Source of the DNA: Filimonas effusa | GTDB taxonomy: Bacteria; Bacteroidota; Bacteroidia; Chitinophagales; Chitinophagaceae | Assembly: GCF_004118675.1 (NCBI RefSeq) | Contig: NZ_SDHZ01000003.1 | Coordinates: 62,001-126,000 of the forward strand | DNA length: 64,000 nucleotides | Reading direction: 5' to 3' | Shown: positions 52,368 through 62,815 of the stretch, piece after piece | Layout: each line of letters begins with the position of its first letter | How positions within the stretch are numbered: position 1 is the stretch's first letter | The notes under the pieces: model-generated | Told to the model about the DNA's origin: nothing | Databases searched by the model: none | What the model saw: the letters and a program-made list of their open reading frames with translations, nothing else | Position numbers and translations under genes: made by a program

Positions 52368-52727
52368 ATGAAAAGTTTAAGAGTTGTTCTCGCCGCCGTA
52401 CTGGCCGTAGCAGTTATTGGTGCAGCATTTGCATTTGCGCCTGCTAAAAAAGTGAAAAACCTGGCTCCTATCCAATATGAATATATTGGTGCACAGCCTG
52501 CAACGCCTACGAGTGCCACCACTCCCGGCAACTGGACTACCCCTACAACCTTACCTGATGCCAGCAATTCAGGCACACAGCTCTACGGTATCCGCTTTGA
52601 TACCGATGATACCAACCTCTCAGAAGCGCTGGATATTGTAAGCGACAATTTAAATAATCTTAGTAACGGGCAGGAATACCAGCAAGATGGCCACGCTGTT
52701 ACTGTATTTCTGAAAGTGGCAGAATAA
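52368..52727 (+). CDS. Small secreted protein without cysteine, leader-linked to the DUF6520-like group
   Basis: 119 aa. Signal peptide (VVLAAVLAVAVIGAAFAFA), then QYEYIGAQPATPTSATTPGNW, a Thr/Pro-rich stretch, and a C-terminal half with helices (SEALDIVSDNLNNLSNGQEY) and HAVTVFLKVAE. No cysteine, unlike the proteins at 39398 and 42564, but it has the same kind of leader and signal peptide and faces the end of a SusCD operon in the same way. Function unknown. Confidence 0.65.
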   Translation: MKSLRVVLAAVLAVAVIGAAFAFAPAKKVKNLAPIQYEYIGAQPATPTSATTPGNWTTPTTLPDASNSGTQLYGIRFDTDDTNLSEALDIVSDNLNNLSNGQEYQQDGHAVTVFLKVAE

Positions 52728-52742
52728 GCACAGGGATCCATA

Positions 52743-52774
52743 AAACAGGAGTAAGCAAATGCTTACTCCTGTTT
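52743..52774. terminator. Hairpin terminator between convergent genes
   Basis: AAACAGGAGTAAGC (52743-52756) and GCTTACTCCTGTTT (52761-52774) are perfectly complementary around a 4-base AAAT loop. It can end both the small protein gene and the convergent metalloprotease gene. Confidence 0.8.
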
Positions 52775-52797
52775 ATCCTATTACCCGGGCAGTATTG

Positions 52798-55311
52798 TTA
52801 TTCCTGTTTTGCACTCCGGTTATCAGCAGCCGGCCGGCCCGGCTCCAACGCCCGCTGCAACGACTCCTGCACATCAAGCAAATGCCAACGCGCTATACCT
52901 TGTGTATAATTATGCAATGCTTTGCCTATTCTTTTTTGCAGCTCCTTGATATGCGCCTTTGCAACAGATGGTACATCGGTTCTGGCATTCAGGGGACCAA
53001 TAGAACTAACATCGGTGACTTCGTCGGATTTTTTGTAGTCCAGCACCATCAACAGACGTTCTACATAAACCTTCTGCAGGTTTCTGCGGTAGATATCAAT
53101 TGTTTTACCTGCCTCCAACTCATTCCAGATCCCCGCTTCAAGATCGGTCAGCAGTTCGTGTATCGTATATGCTTTATCAGTGCCTTCATTGCTTTCGAAC
53201 CAAAGCAGGGAAGTAAGTGTTTGTTGCGACAATACCATCTTCAGCACCCGTTGCTGTATATCGATAATAGCATACAATCCCTTACCAGCCACTTTTTCAA
53301 AAATAGCCTTATTGATAAGCCATACCGGCGGCTCGAATAACTGTGTTTTCAAAAAGTAAACTGCCTGTTTTTGCTTTGCCCGGCTTACAAATGCTATAAC
53401 AGCGCCTGGCTCGTCTATGGTTCTGCTATTGGCAGTAATGCCGCCTATGTTACGCGCTACATGAAACAGGTATTTTTCATACTGGCTTCGAATGCTGTTA
53501 TGTAAGCTGTTCACCGTTCCATAGCCTTCATTTGGCTTGCCCGCCCACTGGTACAGGTTGGGCATGATCCGCTTCAGGTTAGCGATTCCATAAGCTCCCG
53601 CTTTCATGGCGTCGTCGCCCAGGTCTTCGCTCTGCCGCCTGGGATCGAAAATACTTCCCTCATCACCAAACCAAAGCCTTTTATCGGCTCCTGTTCTTGC
53701 TATAATCCATTTGTTCATGAAGCGCTTTTCGGCTTCACGGCTCTTCAAATCAGGCAACCAGCGATATCCCCATTCTATGGCCCATTCATCGTAGGCGCCT
53801 ATACGAGGTAAGATACCAGCCGGACCTATCTTATCTTCCGGTTGCGCTACGTAGTTAAATCGCGCATAGTCCATAATAGACGGACAGAAACCATTTTCTT
53901 CGACCCATTTTTTATTACGTAATAATTCAACGGACACCGTAGAAGAAGCGCCAAAATTATGCAGTAACCCAAGCGTATGTCCTACTTCATGCGCGCATAC
54001 AAAGCGGATGAGTTTACCCATGAGGGTATCATTAAATGGTATAGACCGCGCGGCGGGATCGTTTGGCGATGCCTGAACGAAGTACCAGCTCTGCAATAAC
54101 TTCACAACATTGTGATACCAGTTAATATGCGTTTCCAGGATCTCTCCGCTGCGCGGATCATGAATATGAGGCCCACTGGCATTTTCGACATAAGAAGCCT
54201 TGTAGATAATGGCGTTATGACGCGCATCTTCCAGGCTCCAGGAACTGTCGCCCACCGGTGCTTCCAGGGCATAAATAGCCTCTTTAAAACCCGCCTTCTC
54301 AAAAGCCTGCTGCCAGTCGAGCACGCCTTGTTTGAGATAAGGAATCCATTTCGCGGGCGTTGCCGGATCTATATAATAAACTATGGGCTTCTGTGGTTTT
54401 ACCAGTATACCCCGTTTGTAATCTTCTACATCCCGGGGCGCTGGCTCCAATCGCCAGCGGGTGATCAGATCTGTGACACCAACGCCCATGGGGTCATCGA
54501 AATCCCGGTAGCTTTCCCTGAAATACCCCACCCGCAGATCAGCCATCCTGGGCTGCATAGGAACCTTGGGCAATAACACGACAGAGCTGTTTAATTCATA
54601 GGTAAAACTCAGCGGGCTATAATTGTCTTTGATATAGGTTTTTACTGTCCTGATCTCTACATTCAGCGGGAACGCTTTTATTTCTTTTATATAAGATTTA
54701 TCCGGTTGATAAGCCCCCAGGAAGCTCAGACGTTTTTTAAACATGGGATTGAAAAAAAACACGTCGCTATTATCGGCATTCAGGTAATCTGTAACATCTA
54801 TCACCACAGAAGTAGAATCACCGGAAAAGGCTTTAACATCAAAACTGGCGATGATAGGCAGCATCGTTGAATTCACAACGGAACGATATAAACCATTTTC
54901 CGAACTGTCGGCCGAACGCTCGTTATAAGAGATCCGGTTGATAAATACTTTGTTTTCCGGCCCGCGAACAAACTTCACCACATTACTGCCAAGCATATCG
55001 CCTGCCGTACCCCAGGCATCGATCCGCCCTTCGGCAGCAGCTTTCACCAGCCTGTTAACAGTAAGGATCTCCCTCCCGAATAAACTGTCGGGTATCTCAA
55101 AATAATAACGGGCATTCACATGATGCACCTTAAACAGCCCCGCACTGGTTTTTGCTTTATCTGTTATAATAGTACGGTAACCCGCGGGCCCGGCAGCCTT
55201 GCGAACGCTATCAGTTCCGGGATACTTTGGCTGCGGCTGAACAGTACGGCAACTACACAAAATAAGGACCCAGCAAACGAAACCGCCTGCCCAACTACAA
55301 AAGCATTTCAT
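52798..55311 (-). CDS. Zinc-dependent metalloprotease lipoprotein (metzincin, DUF5117/DUF5118-type)
   Basis: 837 aa. Lipoprotein-type signal (WVLILCSC), then an N-terminal beta region (HHVNARYYFEIPDSLFGRE, about 60-300) and a metzincin domain with HEVGHTLGLLH at 441-451: zinc ligands His441, His445 and His451, catalytic Glu442. The Met-turn candidate is CPSIMDYARF. Such proteins are often encoded with SusCD pairs in Bacteroidetes and are thought to cut peptides at the cell surface before import. It is the last gene of the susC-susD-protease operon and points toward peptide rather than glycan uptake. Confidence 0.88.
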   Translation of the reverse strand: MKCFCSWAGGFVCWVLILCSCRTVQPQPKYPGTDSVRKAAGPAGYRTIITDKAKTSAGLFKVHHVNARYYFEIPDSLFGREILTVNRLVKAAAEGRIDAWGTAGDMLGSNVVKFVRGPENKVFINRISYNERSADSSENGLYRSVVNSTMLPIIASFDVKAFSGDSTSVVIDVTDYLNADNSDVFFFNPMFKKRLSFLGAYQPDKSYIKEIKAFPLNVEIRTVKTYIKDNYSPLSFTYELNSSVVLLPKVPMQPRMADLRVGYFRESYRDFDDPMGVGVTDLITRWRLEPAPRDVEDYKRGILVKPQKPIVYYIDPATPAKWIPYLKQGVLDWQQAFEKAGFKEAIYALEAPVGDSSWSLEDARHNAIIYKASYVENASGPHIHDPRSGEILETHINWYHNVVKLLQSWYFVQASPNDPAARSIPFNDTLMGKLIRFVCAHEVGHTLGLLHNFGASSTVSVELLRNKKWVEENGFCPSIMDYARFNYVAQPEDKIGPAGILPRIGAYDEWAIEWGYRWLPDLKSREAEKRFMNKWIIARTGADKRLWFGDEGSIFDPRRQSEDLGDDAMKAGAYGIANLKRIMPNLYQWAGKPNEGYGTVNSLHNSIRSQYEKYLFHVARNIGGITANSRTIDEPGAVIAFVSRAKQKQAVYFLKTQLFEPPVWLINKAIFEKVAGKGLYAIIDIQQRVLKMVLSQQTLTSLLWFESNEGTDKAYTIHELLTDLEAGIWNELEAGKTIDIYRRNLQKVYVERLLMVLDYKKSDEVTDVSSIGPLNARTDVPSVAKAHIKELQKRIGKALHNYTQGIARWHLLDVQESLQRALEPGRPAADNRSAKQE

Positions 55312-55330
55312 ATAAAAGAATTAAAATAGA

Positions 55331-56710
55331 TTAACGTGGATTCTGAGGCATTCCCGAAAAACTGATCACCTCAACAGGAAATAATAATACCCACCTGGCA
55401 TCACCCGGCGGCAAAGTATAGCTCACATTGTTTATCACACGCCTGAGCGTGATATTGGCCCCTTCGAGATTAAAGCGACGGAGATCGGACCACCGAAGCC
55501 CGCGAAATACTAATTCTTTACGCCGCTCGGTCAACACCTTTTCCAGCGCTTCCGCTGCACTTGAAGCGGTGAACGGCGTGAAACGGTTGCTTGCCCAACG
55601 CTTTATCATTAAGGTATTAAGATCGGCCATCGCAGCATCCGTCCTGCCTGCACGCGCATGCGCTTCGGCACGTATCAGGTACATTTCATCAACGGCAATT
55701 CCGTTAAATGGAGCATCACGGCTGGTAGTGCCATCATAACTACCTTTAAAACTAAAGCTGTTCCCCGCATTTGCTGAAAAGAAAATACGTTTACGCAAAT
55801 CGTTATCATTGTAGGAAGCATATAATACGGAATCTACTTTCCCCCTTGGATTAAAAGTTAAAGATGAACCAACAAAAGCATTGTAAAAAACCGTCTCAGC
55901 ATTAAACCGGGCGATAGGCGCAGTAGCTGTTGTACTTAAAAGATTAAAGTCGATAAGTGTATTCACCCTTTTCAGGCAGGAATCGGCAAAACGTCCTGCA
56001 TGCTCATAATCACGCATGGTAAGGTAAACTCTTGCCAGTAAGCCAAATACCGCTGCTTTGTTAGGGCGGCTGGCGAATGGAACTGTTTCCGGCACCAACC
56101 TGGCAGCTTCTGTTAAGTCGTTGATGATCTGCTCATACGTAGCAGCCACTGTAGCTCTTGATACTGGTTTATCAACAGCAGCTGTGAGCCTTAACGGGAT
56201 ACCCGGTTCATTCAAATTTGCGGTGGCATAAGGCAAGCAATACAATTGTGCCAGTGTAACGAATGCAAAGCTGCGGCAGAAAAGCGCCATCCCCCTGATA
56301 GCGCTGGCAGTGGCAGCACTGCCAGCAGGATAACTGATGTCTGGCAGCGCGTCCAATACAAAATTGGAATAATAAACAGGGAAGGTATAGGTTTGCTGCC
56401 AGCCGGTTAAACTAGTGGCATTTTTATCCCAGATATAATTTCTGGCATCGTCTGCATTGACACCAGCCAGAGAGGCAAGAGACTGCCAGTCTGAAGTATT
56501 GACGTAATAGTTATCATCGACAACATTGATAAGCCTGCTGTCTTTTATATTCATACCGGTTGTATTATCCAGTATAGCCTGCAAATCGGCAAGCGTTGAA
56601 GGCACGGTTGTACTTTGGTTCGGTTTTTCCTCCAGGTATTTTGAACAGGAAGCTGCTGATAAGGCCAGCACAACCCATGCTATAATGGCGTAATTGACAG
56701 ATGCTTTCAT
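55331..56710 (-). CDS. SusD/RagB family outer membrane lipoprotein
   Basis: 459 aa from ATG 56710 (MKASVNYAIIAWVVLALSAASC). SusD landmarks: GMALFCRSFAFVTLAQLYCLPYA, DEMYLIRAEAHARAGRTDAAMADLN and LTERRKELVFRGLRWSDLRRFNL near the C-terminus. It partners the SusC protein 10 bases upstream and the metalloprotease 19 bases downstream, giving a three-gene uptake operon. Confidence 0.9.
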   Translation of the reverse strand: MKASVNYAIIAWVVLALSAASCSKYLEEKPNQSTTVPSTLADLQAILDNTTGMNIKDSRLINVVDDNYYVNTSDWQSLASLAGVNADDARNYIWDKNATSLTGWQQTYTFPVYYSNFVLDALPDISYPAGSAATASAIRGMALFCRSFAFVTLAQLYCLPYATANLNEPGIPLRLTAAVDKPVSRATVAATYEQIINDLTEAARLVPETVPFASRPNKAAVFGLLARVYLTMRDYEHAGRFADSCLKRVNTLIDFNLLSTTATAPIARFNAETVFYNAFVGSSLTFNPRGKVDSVLYASYNDNDLRKRIFFSANAGNSFSFKGSYDGTTSRDAPFNGIAVDEMYLIRAEAHARAGRTDAAMADLNTLMIKRWASNRFTPFTASSAAEALEKVLTERRKELVFRGLRWSDLRRFNLEGANITLRRVINNVSYTLPPGDARWVLLFPVEVISFSGMPQNPR

Positions 56711-56720
56711 TACCACTCTT

Positions 56721-59700
56721 TTAAAAATTAACAGAGATACCGGCAGTCCATGTACGCGGCGTTGGCGCTGCTGCAGGATTACCATTGCCACCGGAAAAAT
56801 CAGGATCCAGGTCTTGCCGGTTCTTTTTCCAGAGAATAAGGTTCAGGTTATTGGCATATAGGAACAGCTGCATGCCCGCAAAAGGCAGTTGCTTCCATAT
56901 GGCTCTATCCAGTGAATATTGAAGCCGTACATCCTGCAGGCGGATATTATCACCTGGTAATACATTCACTTCCGATCCGGCATAAAACTCATCGCGGTAA
57001 GTAGCTATGGGGTATACCAGTGACGGCACGTCGGTATTTTGTTCATCGCCTTTCTGGCGCCATCTCCGGTAATAATCTGCACTGCCACTGGAAGACTGGA
57101 ACAGGGAAGCATAATTAAGCGTTGGCTTGCGGAAAAAATAAGCCAGACGGTAAGTAATATTTGCAGACAGAGCGAATCCCTTCCAGCTTATAGTATTGCG
57201 AAAAAAACCAGAATAGAGCGGAAATGAAGAACCTGAAAAGCCCTGGTTTTGCACTGAGTCACTGATAATATCTACATAGTTTTTCGTAGCCTGCCCTTTA
57301 TATAGTCCCCTGGGATCACCGGTTTCGGGGTCGAGCCCCGCCCACTTGTAACTGTATAAACCATAGGCTACCCTGCCCGGAAAAGGATAAAGCCCGTAAT
57401 TGATATAATTGGAAATTAAATAATTGGGATTATTGAGCTTGTCTACTACCATTCGTGCATAGCTTAACCCGAAATTGGTTTCCCACCTTATCTTTCCTTT
57501 TATATTTGTTGAGTTGATGAGCAGGTCGAAACCACTTCCTTTTAAACTGGCTGCGTTTAAAGAATAGGATGTAACGCCCCTGGTAGGATCAACCGGTACG
57601 TTGCTGATGAGGTCAACTGCTTTTTTATGGAACACATCAACACTTCCCGACAGCCGATTGGCCAAAGCCGAGAACTCAAGGCCATAGTTGATAATGCGCA
57701 CTTGCTCCCAACGAAGATCGGGGTTAGGCGCTCCCGGTGTAGCCTGCGGAAAACCCGTCACAGTTGAAGTTCCGGAATATCTAATGGTAGGCAGGCCTGA
57801 AACAGAATTGTTGGTGTTACCTGTATACCCCAGCGAACCACGAAGCGTTAACATGGGAAGCCACGACAATTTGTAAAAACGTTCTTCGGAGAGTTTCCAG
57901 CTGGCGCCCACAGACCATAAAGGTTTCCACCTGCTGTTTGTATTTACACCATATACATTGGAACCATCGCGGCGGGCGCTTCCGTACAAGGTATATTTGC
58001 CCTGGTATGTATACGACACATTGGATAACACCGAAATAAACCGGTTATTGGTTTTTGCTCCCAGCGTATTACCGGAAGGAATTGCAGCAGAACCGCCCAG
58101 TCCTCCATAGGTAGGAAAATTGGTAGCATAATCCATATTGGCTTTGTAGGAGCCGTTATCGTTATTATATCCGTAAAAGCGGTTGCTTATAGTACTGCTG
58201 ACTCTTTCCGAAAACTCTCCGGCAAATAAGGCTGCTAATTGATGCTGTCCGCCAAATCTCCTGTTCACATTCAATTGCGCCCTTGCATTATGGTTGGCGG
58301 ATTTTGATGTCGACGTGGCAAGAATACCTCCTATAGGAACAGGATTTCTCAGGTTAGCATTGGTTTGCGAAAGATTCGTGTAAAGATTGACCAGGTTGCG
58401 GGCGAAGAAAGAAGCAGGGCTGTTATTGGTTGCACTTGATAACACCTGATCGATATACTGATACTTTATATCCGCCGTTATCCATGAATTTAACCGATAA
58501 GACAATCCGAGGTTGATACGGGCAAAACGGGTAGTTCTGTTTTCATCGGCAAGCTGAATTTCTTCAAGTGGCCTGTATTGCCAGTCAAGCAACCGGCCTC
58601 CACCAGCAGTATCGGTATATGCCTTCCTCACACTGATAGGTATAGCTGCCGGGCTTCCGTCATCATTTACCAAACGTACATAAGGATATAGCGTGTTCAA
58701 TCCAAAACTTACAGACCTGTCGATAGTATTACTGAAATTAAAGCCAGCCTGGATATCAAGCCGCTTTACCGGCTTAAACACAAAGTTTGAGCTAAGGGTA
58801 TATTGGCTCATCCCCTTTCCTCCTTTTATGTCGGACATGAAGTTATTATAACCGCCAGTAACCGAATAGTTCATACCGGCATTGCCGCCTGAAAAGCTCA
58901 GGTAATGCTGTTGTGATAATGCCGGGTGATAAACATACTGTTGCAGATCGTTGCGGAGATCAAAGTTCCTAAAGGCATCTATCTGCGCAGCAGCCTCCGG
59001 GTCTGTGATCAGCCCGTTCCGCTGGCGGGCCAGTATTTCTACCACAGGTGTAACAACGGGCCTCGAAGTTGTATTATTGATAATGTTATCATAGTAGCCA
59101 CGGCCAAATAAAAAGCGCTCAAGATCTATTATATCCGTACTGTTGATCAAAGGGTAATAGAACAGGTCGGGACGTTCTTTTAGCGTTACATTCGAAGAAG
59201 CTGTTATTTGCAGCGGCTGATTGTATCGTCCTTTTTTTGTAGTGATCACTATTACGCCATTACCCGCTCTTGCCCCCCAGATAGATGCGGAGGCAGCATC
59301 TTTCAACACGGTCAGACTTTCTACATCATTCGGGTTAATGCTGCTAAGATCACCTTCGTATGGAAAATTATCGAGGATGATTAAAGGAGCGCTTGTTGTA
59401 CCCAGCCTTTGCAAAGTACTCACCCCTCTTATTTGTATAGAGGCACTTGCATTGGCATTCTTTTTATCAAATGACACCCCCGGCACCGTTCCATCTAAAC
59501 GGCCCAGGATATCCATTCCTGCCCTGCGATGATATTGTGCGCTATCCAGCACCGCGAATGCGCCCACGTATCTTTCCTTGTTCACGGTCTGGTAACCGGT
59601 ATTGATACTTACCACCACATTATCGAGCTCGCCCACGTTAACACTAAGCCTGGCTATAATGCCGGATTGCCCGTTTACCGGCATTTCCACCGGTTTATAC

Positions 59701-60254
59701 CCTGCGAACGAAAACTGTAAAACACCGTCCGGCGGCACGCCTGAGAGGGAAAAACTGCCATCATTACCCGCCGCCACTCTTCTTGTTGTTCCTTTTATAA
59801 GTATATAAGCCCCCGGCAAAGGGTCGCCGCCGGTTGTTTGCACCTGTCCCGTTACCGTTTGCCCGTCTCCTGACATGGGGAAAGGAACTGGCTCACCGGA
59901 TAGCGCGGCATCGGCAGCGGTGAGCTCCACCGTTTGCCGCTCAGCATTGTATTCCCACCTGAGCTTGCGCGACGTGAGCAAACTGTTCAATACTTCCTGT
60001 AACGGTACCCCGGTAAAATCTATCGTTAGCTTATCGGGAGGCAGCAAACGATCGGCATAAAAGAAGCGTACCCCGGTTTGTTGCTGAATATCCTTTAAAA
60101 TTTCTTTTAAAGAAACATCGGCTTTGTGCAAAGTCACCCGTTTGGCAATGGGTTGTGCGCGGCTTTGCGAACGACCGGTAGCATTCAAGGCGCAGCATAA
60201 CAGCAGCGCCAGTGTACACCGCAGCAAGGCGTACACACTAATGGATCTTCTCAT
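56721..60254 (-). CDS. SusC/RagA family TonB-dependent receptor with STN domain
   Basis: 1177 aa from ATG 60254 (MRRSISVYALLRC); an ATG 10 codons upstream is also possible. STN domain at about 38-110 (KRVTLHKADVSLKEILKDIQQQTGVRFFY), carboxypeptidase-D-like domain (TVTGQVQTTGGDPLPGAYILIKG), plug with DVESLTVLKDAASASIWGARAGNGVIVITTKKG, then the barrel. It should signal through the divergent FecR/ECF pair at 60405-62242 and import a ligand prepared by the metalloprotease. Base composition is uniform, unlike the other susC. Confidence 0.92.
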   Translation of the reverse strand: MRRSISVYALLRCTLALLLCCALNATGRSQSRAQPIAKRVTLHKADVSLKEILKDIQQQTGVRFFYADRLLPPDKLTIDFTGVPLQEVLNSLLTSRKLRWEYNAERQTVELTAADAALSGEPVPFPMSGDGQTVTGQVQTTGGDPLPGAYILIKGTTRRVAAGNDGSFSLSGVPPDGVLQFSFAGYKPVEMPVNGQSGIIARLSVNVGELDNVVVSINTGYQTVNKERYVGAFAVLDSAQYHRRAGMDILGRLDGTVPGVSFDKKNANASASIQIRGVSTLQRLGTTSAPLIILDNFPYEGDLSSINPNDVESLTVLKDAASASIWGARAGNGVIVITTKKGRYNQPLQITASSNVTLKERPDLFYYPLINSTDIIDLERFLFGRGYYDNIINNTTSRPVVTPVVEILARQRNGLITDPEAAAQIDAFRNFDLRNDLQQYVYHPALSQQHYLSFSGGNAGMNYSVTGGYNNFMSDIKGGKGMSQYTLSSNFVFKPVKRLDIQAGFNFSNTIDRSVSFGLNTLYPYVRLVNDDGSPAAIPISVRKAYTDTAGGGRLLDWQYRPLEEIQLADENRTTRFARINLGLSYRLNSWITADIKYQYIDQVLSSATNNSPASFFARNLVNLYTNLSQTNANLRNPVPIGGILATSTSKSANHNARAQLNVNRRFGGQHQLAALFAGEFSERVSSTISNRFYGYNNDNGSYKANMDYATNFPTYGGLGGSAAIPSGNTLGAKTNNRFISVLSNVSYTYQGKYTLYGSARRDGSNVYGVNTNSRWKPLWSVGASWKLSEERFYKLSWLPMLTLRGSLGYTGNTNNSVSGLPTIRYSGTSTVTGFPQATPGAPNPDLRWEQVRIINYGLEFSALANRLSGSVDVFHKKAVDLISNVPVDPTRGVTSYSLNAASLKGSGFDLLINSTNIKGKIRWETNFGLSYARMVVDKLNNPNYLISNYINYGLYPFPGRVAYGLYSYKWAGLDPETGDPRGLYKGQATKNYVDIISDSVQNQGFSGSSFPLYSGFFRNTISWKGFALSANITYRLAYFFRKPTLNYASLFQSSSGSADYYRRWRQKGDEQNTDVPSLVYPIATYRDEFYAGSEVNVLPGDNIRLQDVRLQYSLDRAIWKQLPFAGMQLFLYANNLNLILWKKNRQDLDPDFSGGNGNPAAAPTPRTWTAGISVNF

Positions 60255-60404
60255 ACTCAGTAAGGTTAATAGCCTGTAAAACAAGGGCTTTCAAGCATAT
60301 TGGCTTTGGAACACACAAGTAAACATGAATACATCGGGTGCCGCAGGATTTTGTGGGTGCTATATTTTAAAAAAATTTTAAACGCATAGGTTGGTATTTG
60401 AAAT

Positions 60405-61037
60405 ATGTGTCCTCTATGTAACAGGCACGCAGTAAACACCATGCTATTAAACAAACTGAGTATGCCGGAATCTCCCTTGCTATCAGGCACCAAAAAACTG
60501 CCGGTCACCGACGAAACGCTGATCAACCGCATTAAAGCAGGCGACTTTACTGCCTTCCTGGCTATAAGGGACAGGCATTATAAATACCTGGTAGTATATG
60601 CCTATCATTTTACACGCTGTGAACAGGAATCGCTGGATATCGTCCAGGAATGTTTTATCGATTTCTGGGAAAGGCGCCACTCATTGAAAGGCGCCAGCTT
60701 TAATATAGCAGCCTATCTTACTACAGCCACACGTTACCGTTCGCTGGATCACCTGGAGAAGATAAGAACGCGGCAAAAACACACGGTGCGTTATTATAGC
60801 CGCCAGCATAAAATCTATACGCCCGATCCCGCCGTAAATAGTGAACTGAAACAGGAATTACATGAGGCCATACATTCCCTTCCGGCGCAACAGTTTAAGG
60901 TTTTTGTTGACAAATACATAGAAGGCAAGCGCTATAAGGAGATCTCGGAATGTCATGGTATCACTGAAAACACCGTACGCAGTTATCTTGCAGAAGCGAT
61001 GAAGCAGCTACGGATGAAATTAATTCACCTAAAGTAA
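60405..61037 (+). CDS. ECF sigma-70 family RNA polymerase sigma factor
   Basis: 210 aa as drawn; ATGs at 60441 and 60462 (MPESPLLSG) give 198 or 191 residues, closer to normal ECF length. Region 2 (RHYKYLVVYAYHFTRCEQESLDIVQECFIDFWERR) and region 4 (LPAQQFKVFVDKYIEGKRYKEISECHGITENTVRSYL) are clear. It is divergent from susC and followed 5 bases later by fecR. Confidence 0.9.
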   Translation: MCPLCNRHAVNTMLLNKLSMPESPLLSGTKKLPVTDETLINRIKAGDFTAFLAIRDRHYKYLVVYAYHFTRCEQESLDIVQECFIDFWERRHSLKGASFNIAAYLTTATRYRSLDHLEKIRTRQKHTVRYYSRQHKIYTPDPAVNSELKQELHEAIHSLPAQQFKVFVDKYIEGKRYKEISECHGITENTVRSYLAEAMKQLRMKLIHLK

Positions 61038-61042
61038 GTAAG

Positions 61043-62242
61043 ATGCTTACACCTGCAGATATGCAAGAAGACAAACACCTGGAACTGCATCGCCTGATGA
61101 CTGATGAGATCTTTGGTACGCCCCCGCCTGAAGACTCGCAGCGGCTGAACCAACTGCTACGGGAGCCCTGGGCGCGCCGTGAATGGATCACCTTCCGTGA
61201 AACTTTTAAAGACCCTTCTGTTGTTGAAAATATCAATCGCCTGGTAGACTCCGAAATGCAGGAGGCTGCGGGCGCCGGCCTGGCTAAAACCATCCGTAAA
61301 AGGAAACATAAGCGGCAGTGGCGCCGTGCAGCGGTTTCGTCGACACTAGTAATAGCAGCTGCTTTTGGATGGATGTACCTGGGCCGTGCCGGGCATATGC
61401 CGGCTGTTGAACATTTTTCGTCGCCGGCCTTTACGCAAAATGCTTATGCCGGCGCACCTGCGATGGTTACACCTGCACTTAAGCTGCAGCTTGCCAACGG
61501 ACAGACCATTGACTTGGCAGCCACAGCAAAACTTAACGCGGGTACTGCAACGCTTTATAACGATACCGCACAACGTATGCTGTGGTTTTCGGGTAACAAC
61601 GGGCGGCCACACCAGCTGAACACGCTGATAGTGCCGCCGGGGCTGGATTATCATGTACGGCTTTCGGATGGTACGGAAGTATTTCTGAATGCCACGAGCC
61701 TGCTTTCATTTCCATTCCAGTTTGGCAGCGGCAGGCGGGAGATCTTTATAGAGGGGGAAGCATTTGTGAAGGTGGCGCCTGCTACCAACCAGCCGTTCAT
61801 TGTACATCTGCCGGCCACCACAGTAGAGGCGCTGGGCACTGCGTTTAATATTAATACATATGATAGTAACAAGATCACGGTATCGTTACAGCAGGGATGC
61901 GTACGGCTGAATACACCGGGGCAGCCGCCGGTAAAACTGGAACCGGGCATGCAGGCTGTTGTGCATAACAATGCAGCTACTACCGTCAGGTTATTTGGCA
62001 AGGAAGAATTAAGCTGGACTAATGGCGCCTATACTATGGACAACACCCCCCTTGGCGCGCTGGCCAACGTGCTTCCACGCTGGTTTGGCATTAAGGTAGT
62101 ATTTGACAGGCCTTCGCTGCGCGAGGAAAGGTTTACCGGCACCCTTCTGAAAAAGGAACCACTGGCAAGTTTTCTTTCGACACTGGAGCGCACTGCCAAT
62201 GTGAAAACCTATTACGACGAAGGGATCCTGCATATACAGTAA
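61043..62242 (+). CDS. FecR family anti-sigma factor
   Basis: 399 aa. N-terminal cytoplasmic part, membrane helix at about 94-112 (AAVSSTLVIAAAFGWMYL), and the FecR domain LIVPPGLDYHVRLSDGTEVFLNATSLLSFP, GEAFVKVAPATNQPFIVHLPATTVEALGTAFNINTY. The DUF4974 C-terminal region (LGALANVLPRWFGIKVVFD) follows. It should keep the sigma factor at 60405 inactive until the STN domain of the divergent SusC signals. Confidence 0.92.
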   Translation: MLTPADMQEDKHLELHRLMTDEIFGTPPPEDSQRLNQLLREPWARREWITFRETFKDPSVVENINRLVDSEMQEAAGAGLAKTIRKRKHKRQWRRAAVSSTLVIAAAFGWMYLGRAGHMPAVEHFSSPAFTQNAYAGAPAMVTPALKLQLANGQTIDLAATAKLNAGTATLYNDTAQRMLWFSGNNGRPHQLNTLIVPPGLDYHVRLSDGTEVFLNATSLLSFPFQFGSGRREIFIEGEAFVKVAPATNQPFIVHLPATTVEALGTAFNINTYDSNKITVSLQQGCVRLNTPGQPPVKLEPGMQAVVHNNAATTVRLFGKEELSWTNGAYTMDNTPLGALANVLPRWFGIKVVFDRPSLREERFTGTLLKKEPLASFLSTLERTANVKTYYDEGILHIQ

Positions 62243-62374
62243 GCGAACAGCTTGCTGTGAAAGTATGAGCTGGCAGGCAGCGTTGCACGGTTCACCGGTA
62301 CCCTGTGTTTGTTGCTAAAGTTCCCCTATTCCATTTTACCCGATTTTACCTTAACTAAACCGTAATCCGTCTGC

Positions 62375-62815
62375 ATGAGAACCTCATCCCTGTGTGCCTT
62401 TGCCCTCGAGGCGCTGGTATTGTTTTTTCTTAGCTTTTATGCGTATACCGCATTCAGTAAATTCTGGGACTACCGTTTGTTCCTGGTATTAGCCCGTTTT
62501 CAGCCCGGCGTGGGCGCCATTCCCATGTTCCTTAAAATTGTTTTTCCGCTGGCAGAGATAAGTCTTGCTATATTATTACTCTTCAGCCATTTGCGGAAAC
62601 CTGTTTTTTATATCATCATTATCTCTTTATCCATTATCCTCTGCTATCGTTTATTTCTACTGGTTAAAGGCGTACACTTGCCATGTGTTTGCGGCCCGTT
62701 GTTCAGGGGCCTGAGTGAATTTCAGCATTTGTTGTTCAACGCCGTATTGTTGGTTCTGGCTCTTGGAGCAATATTGCTCATCCGTTCCTCCGTCACCAAA
62801 TCACCCAGAATATGA
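62375..62815 (+). CDS. MauE/DoxX-like membrane protein
   Basis: 146 aa, four membrane helices. AFSKFWDYRLFLVLARFQPG after the first helix and HLPCVCGPLFRGLSEFQHLLFN before the last; the CxCG and LS..QHLLFN elements match the MauE-like protein at 38312. Its stop overlaps the start of the following small secreted protein gene by 4 bases (ATGA), so the two are translationally coupled. Confidence 0.8.
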   Translation: MRTSSLCAFALEALVLFFLSFYAYTAFSKFWDYRLFLVLARFQPGVGAIPMFLKIVFPLAEISLAILLLFSHLRKPVFYIIIISLSIILCYRLFLLVKGVHLPCVCGPLFRGLSEFQHLLFNAVLLVLALGAILLIRSSVTKSPRI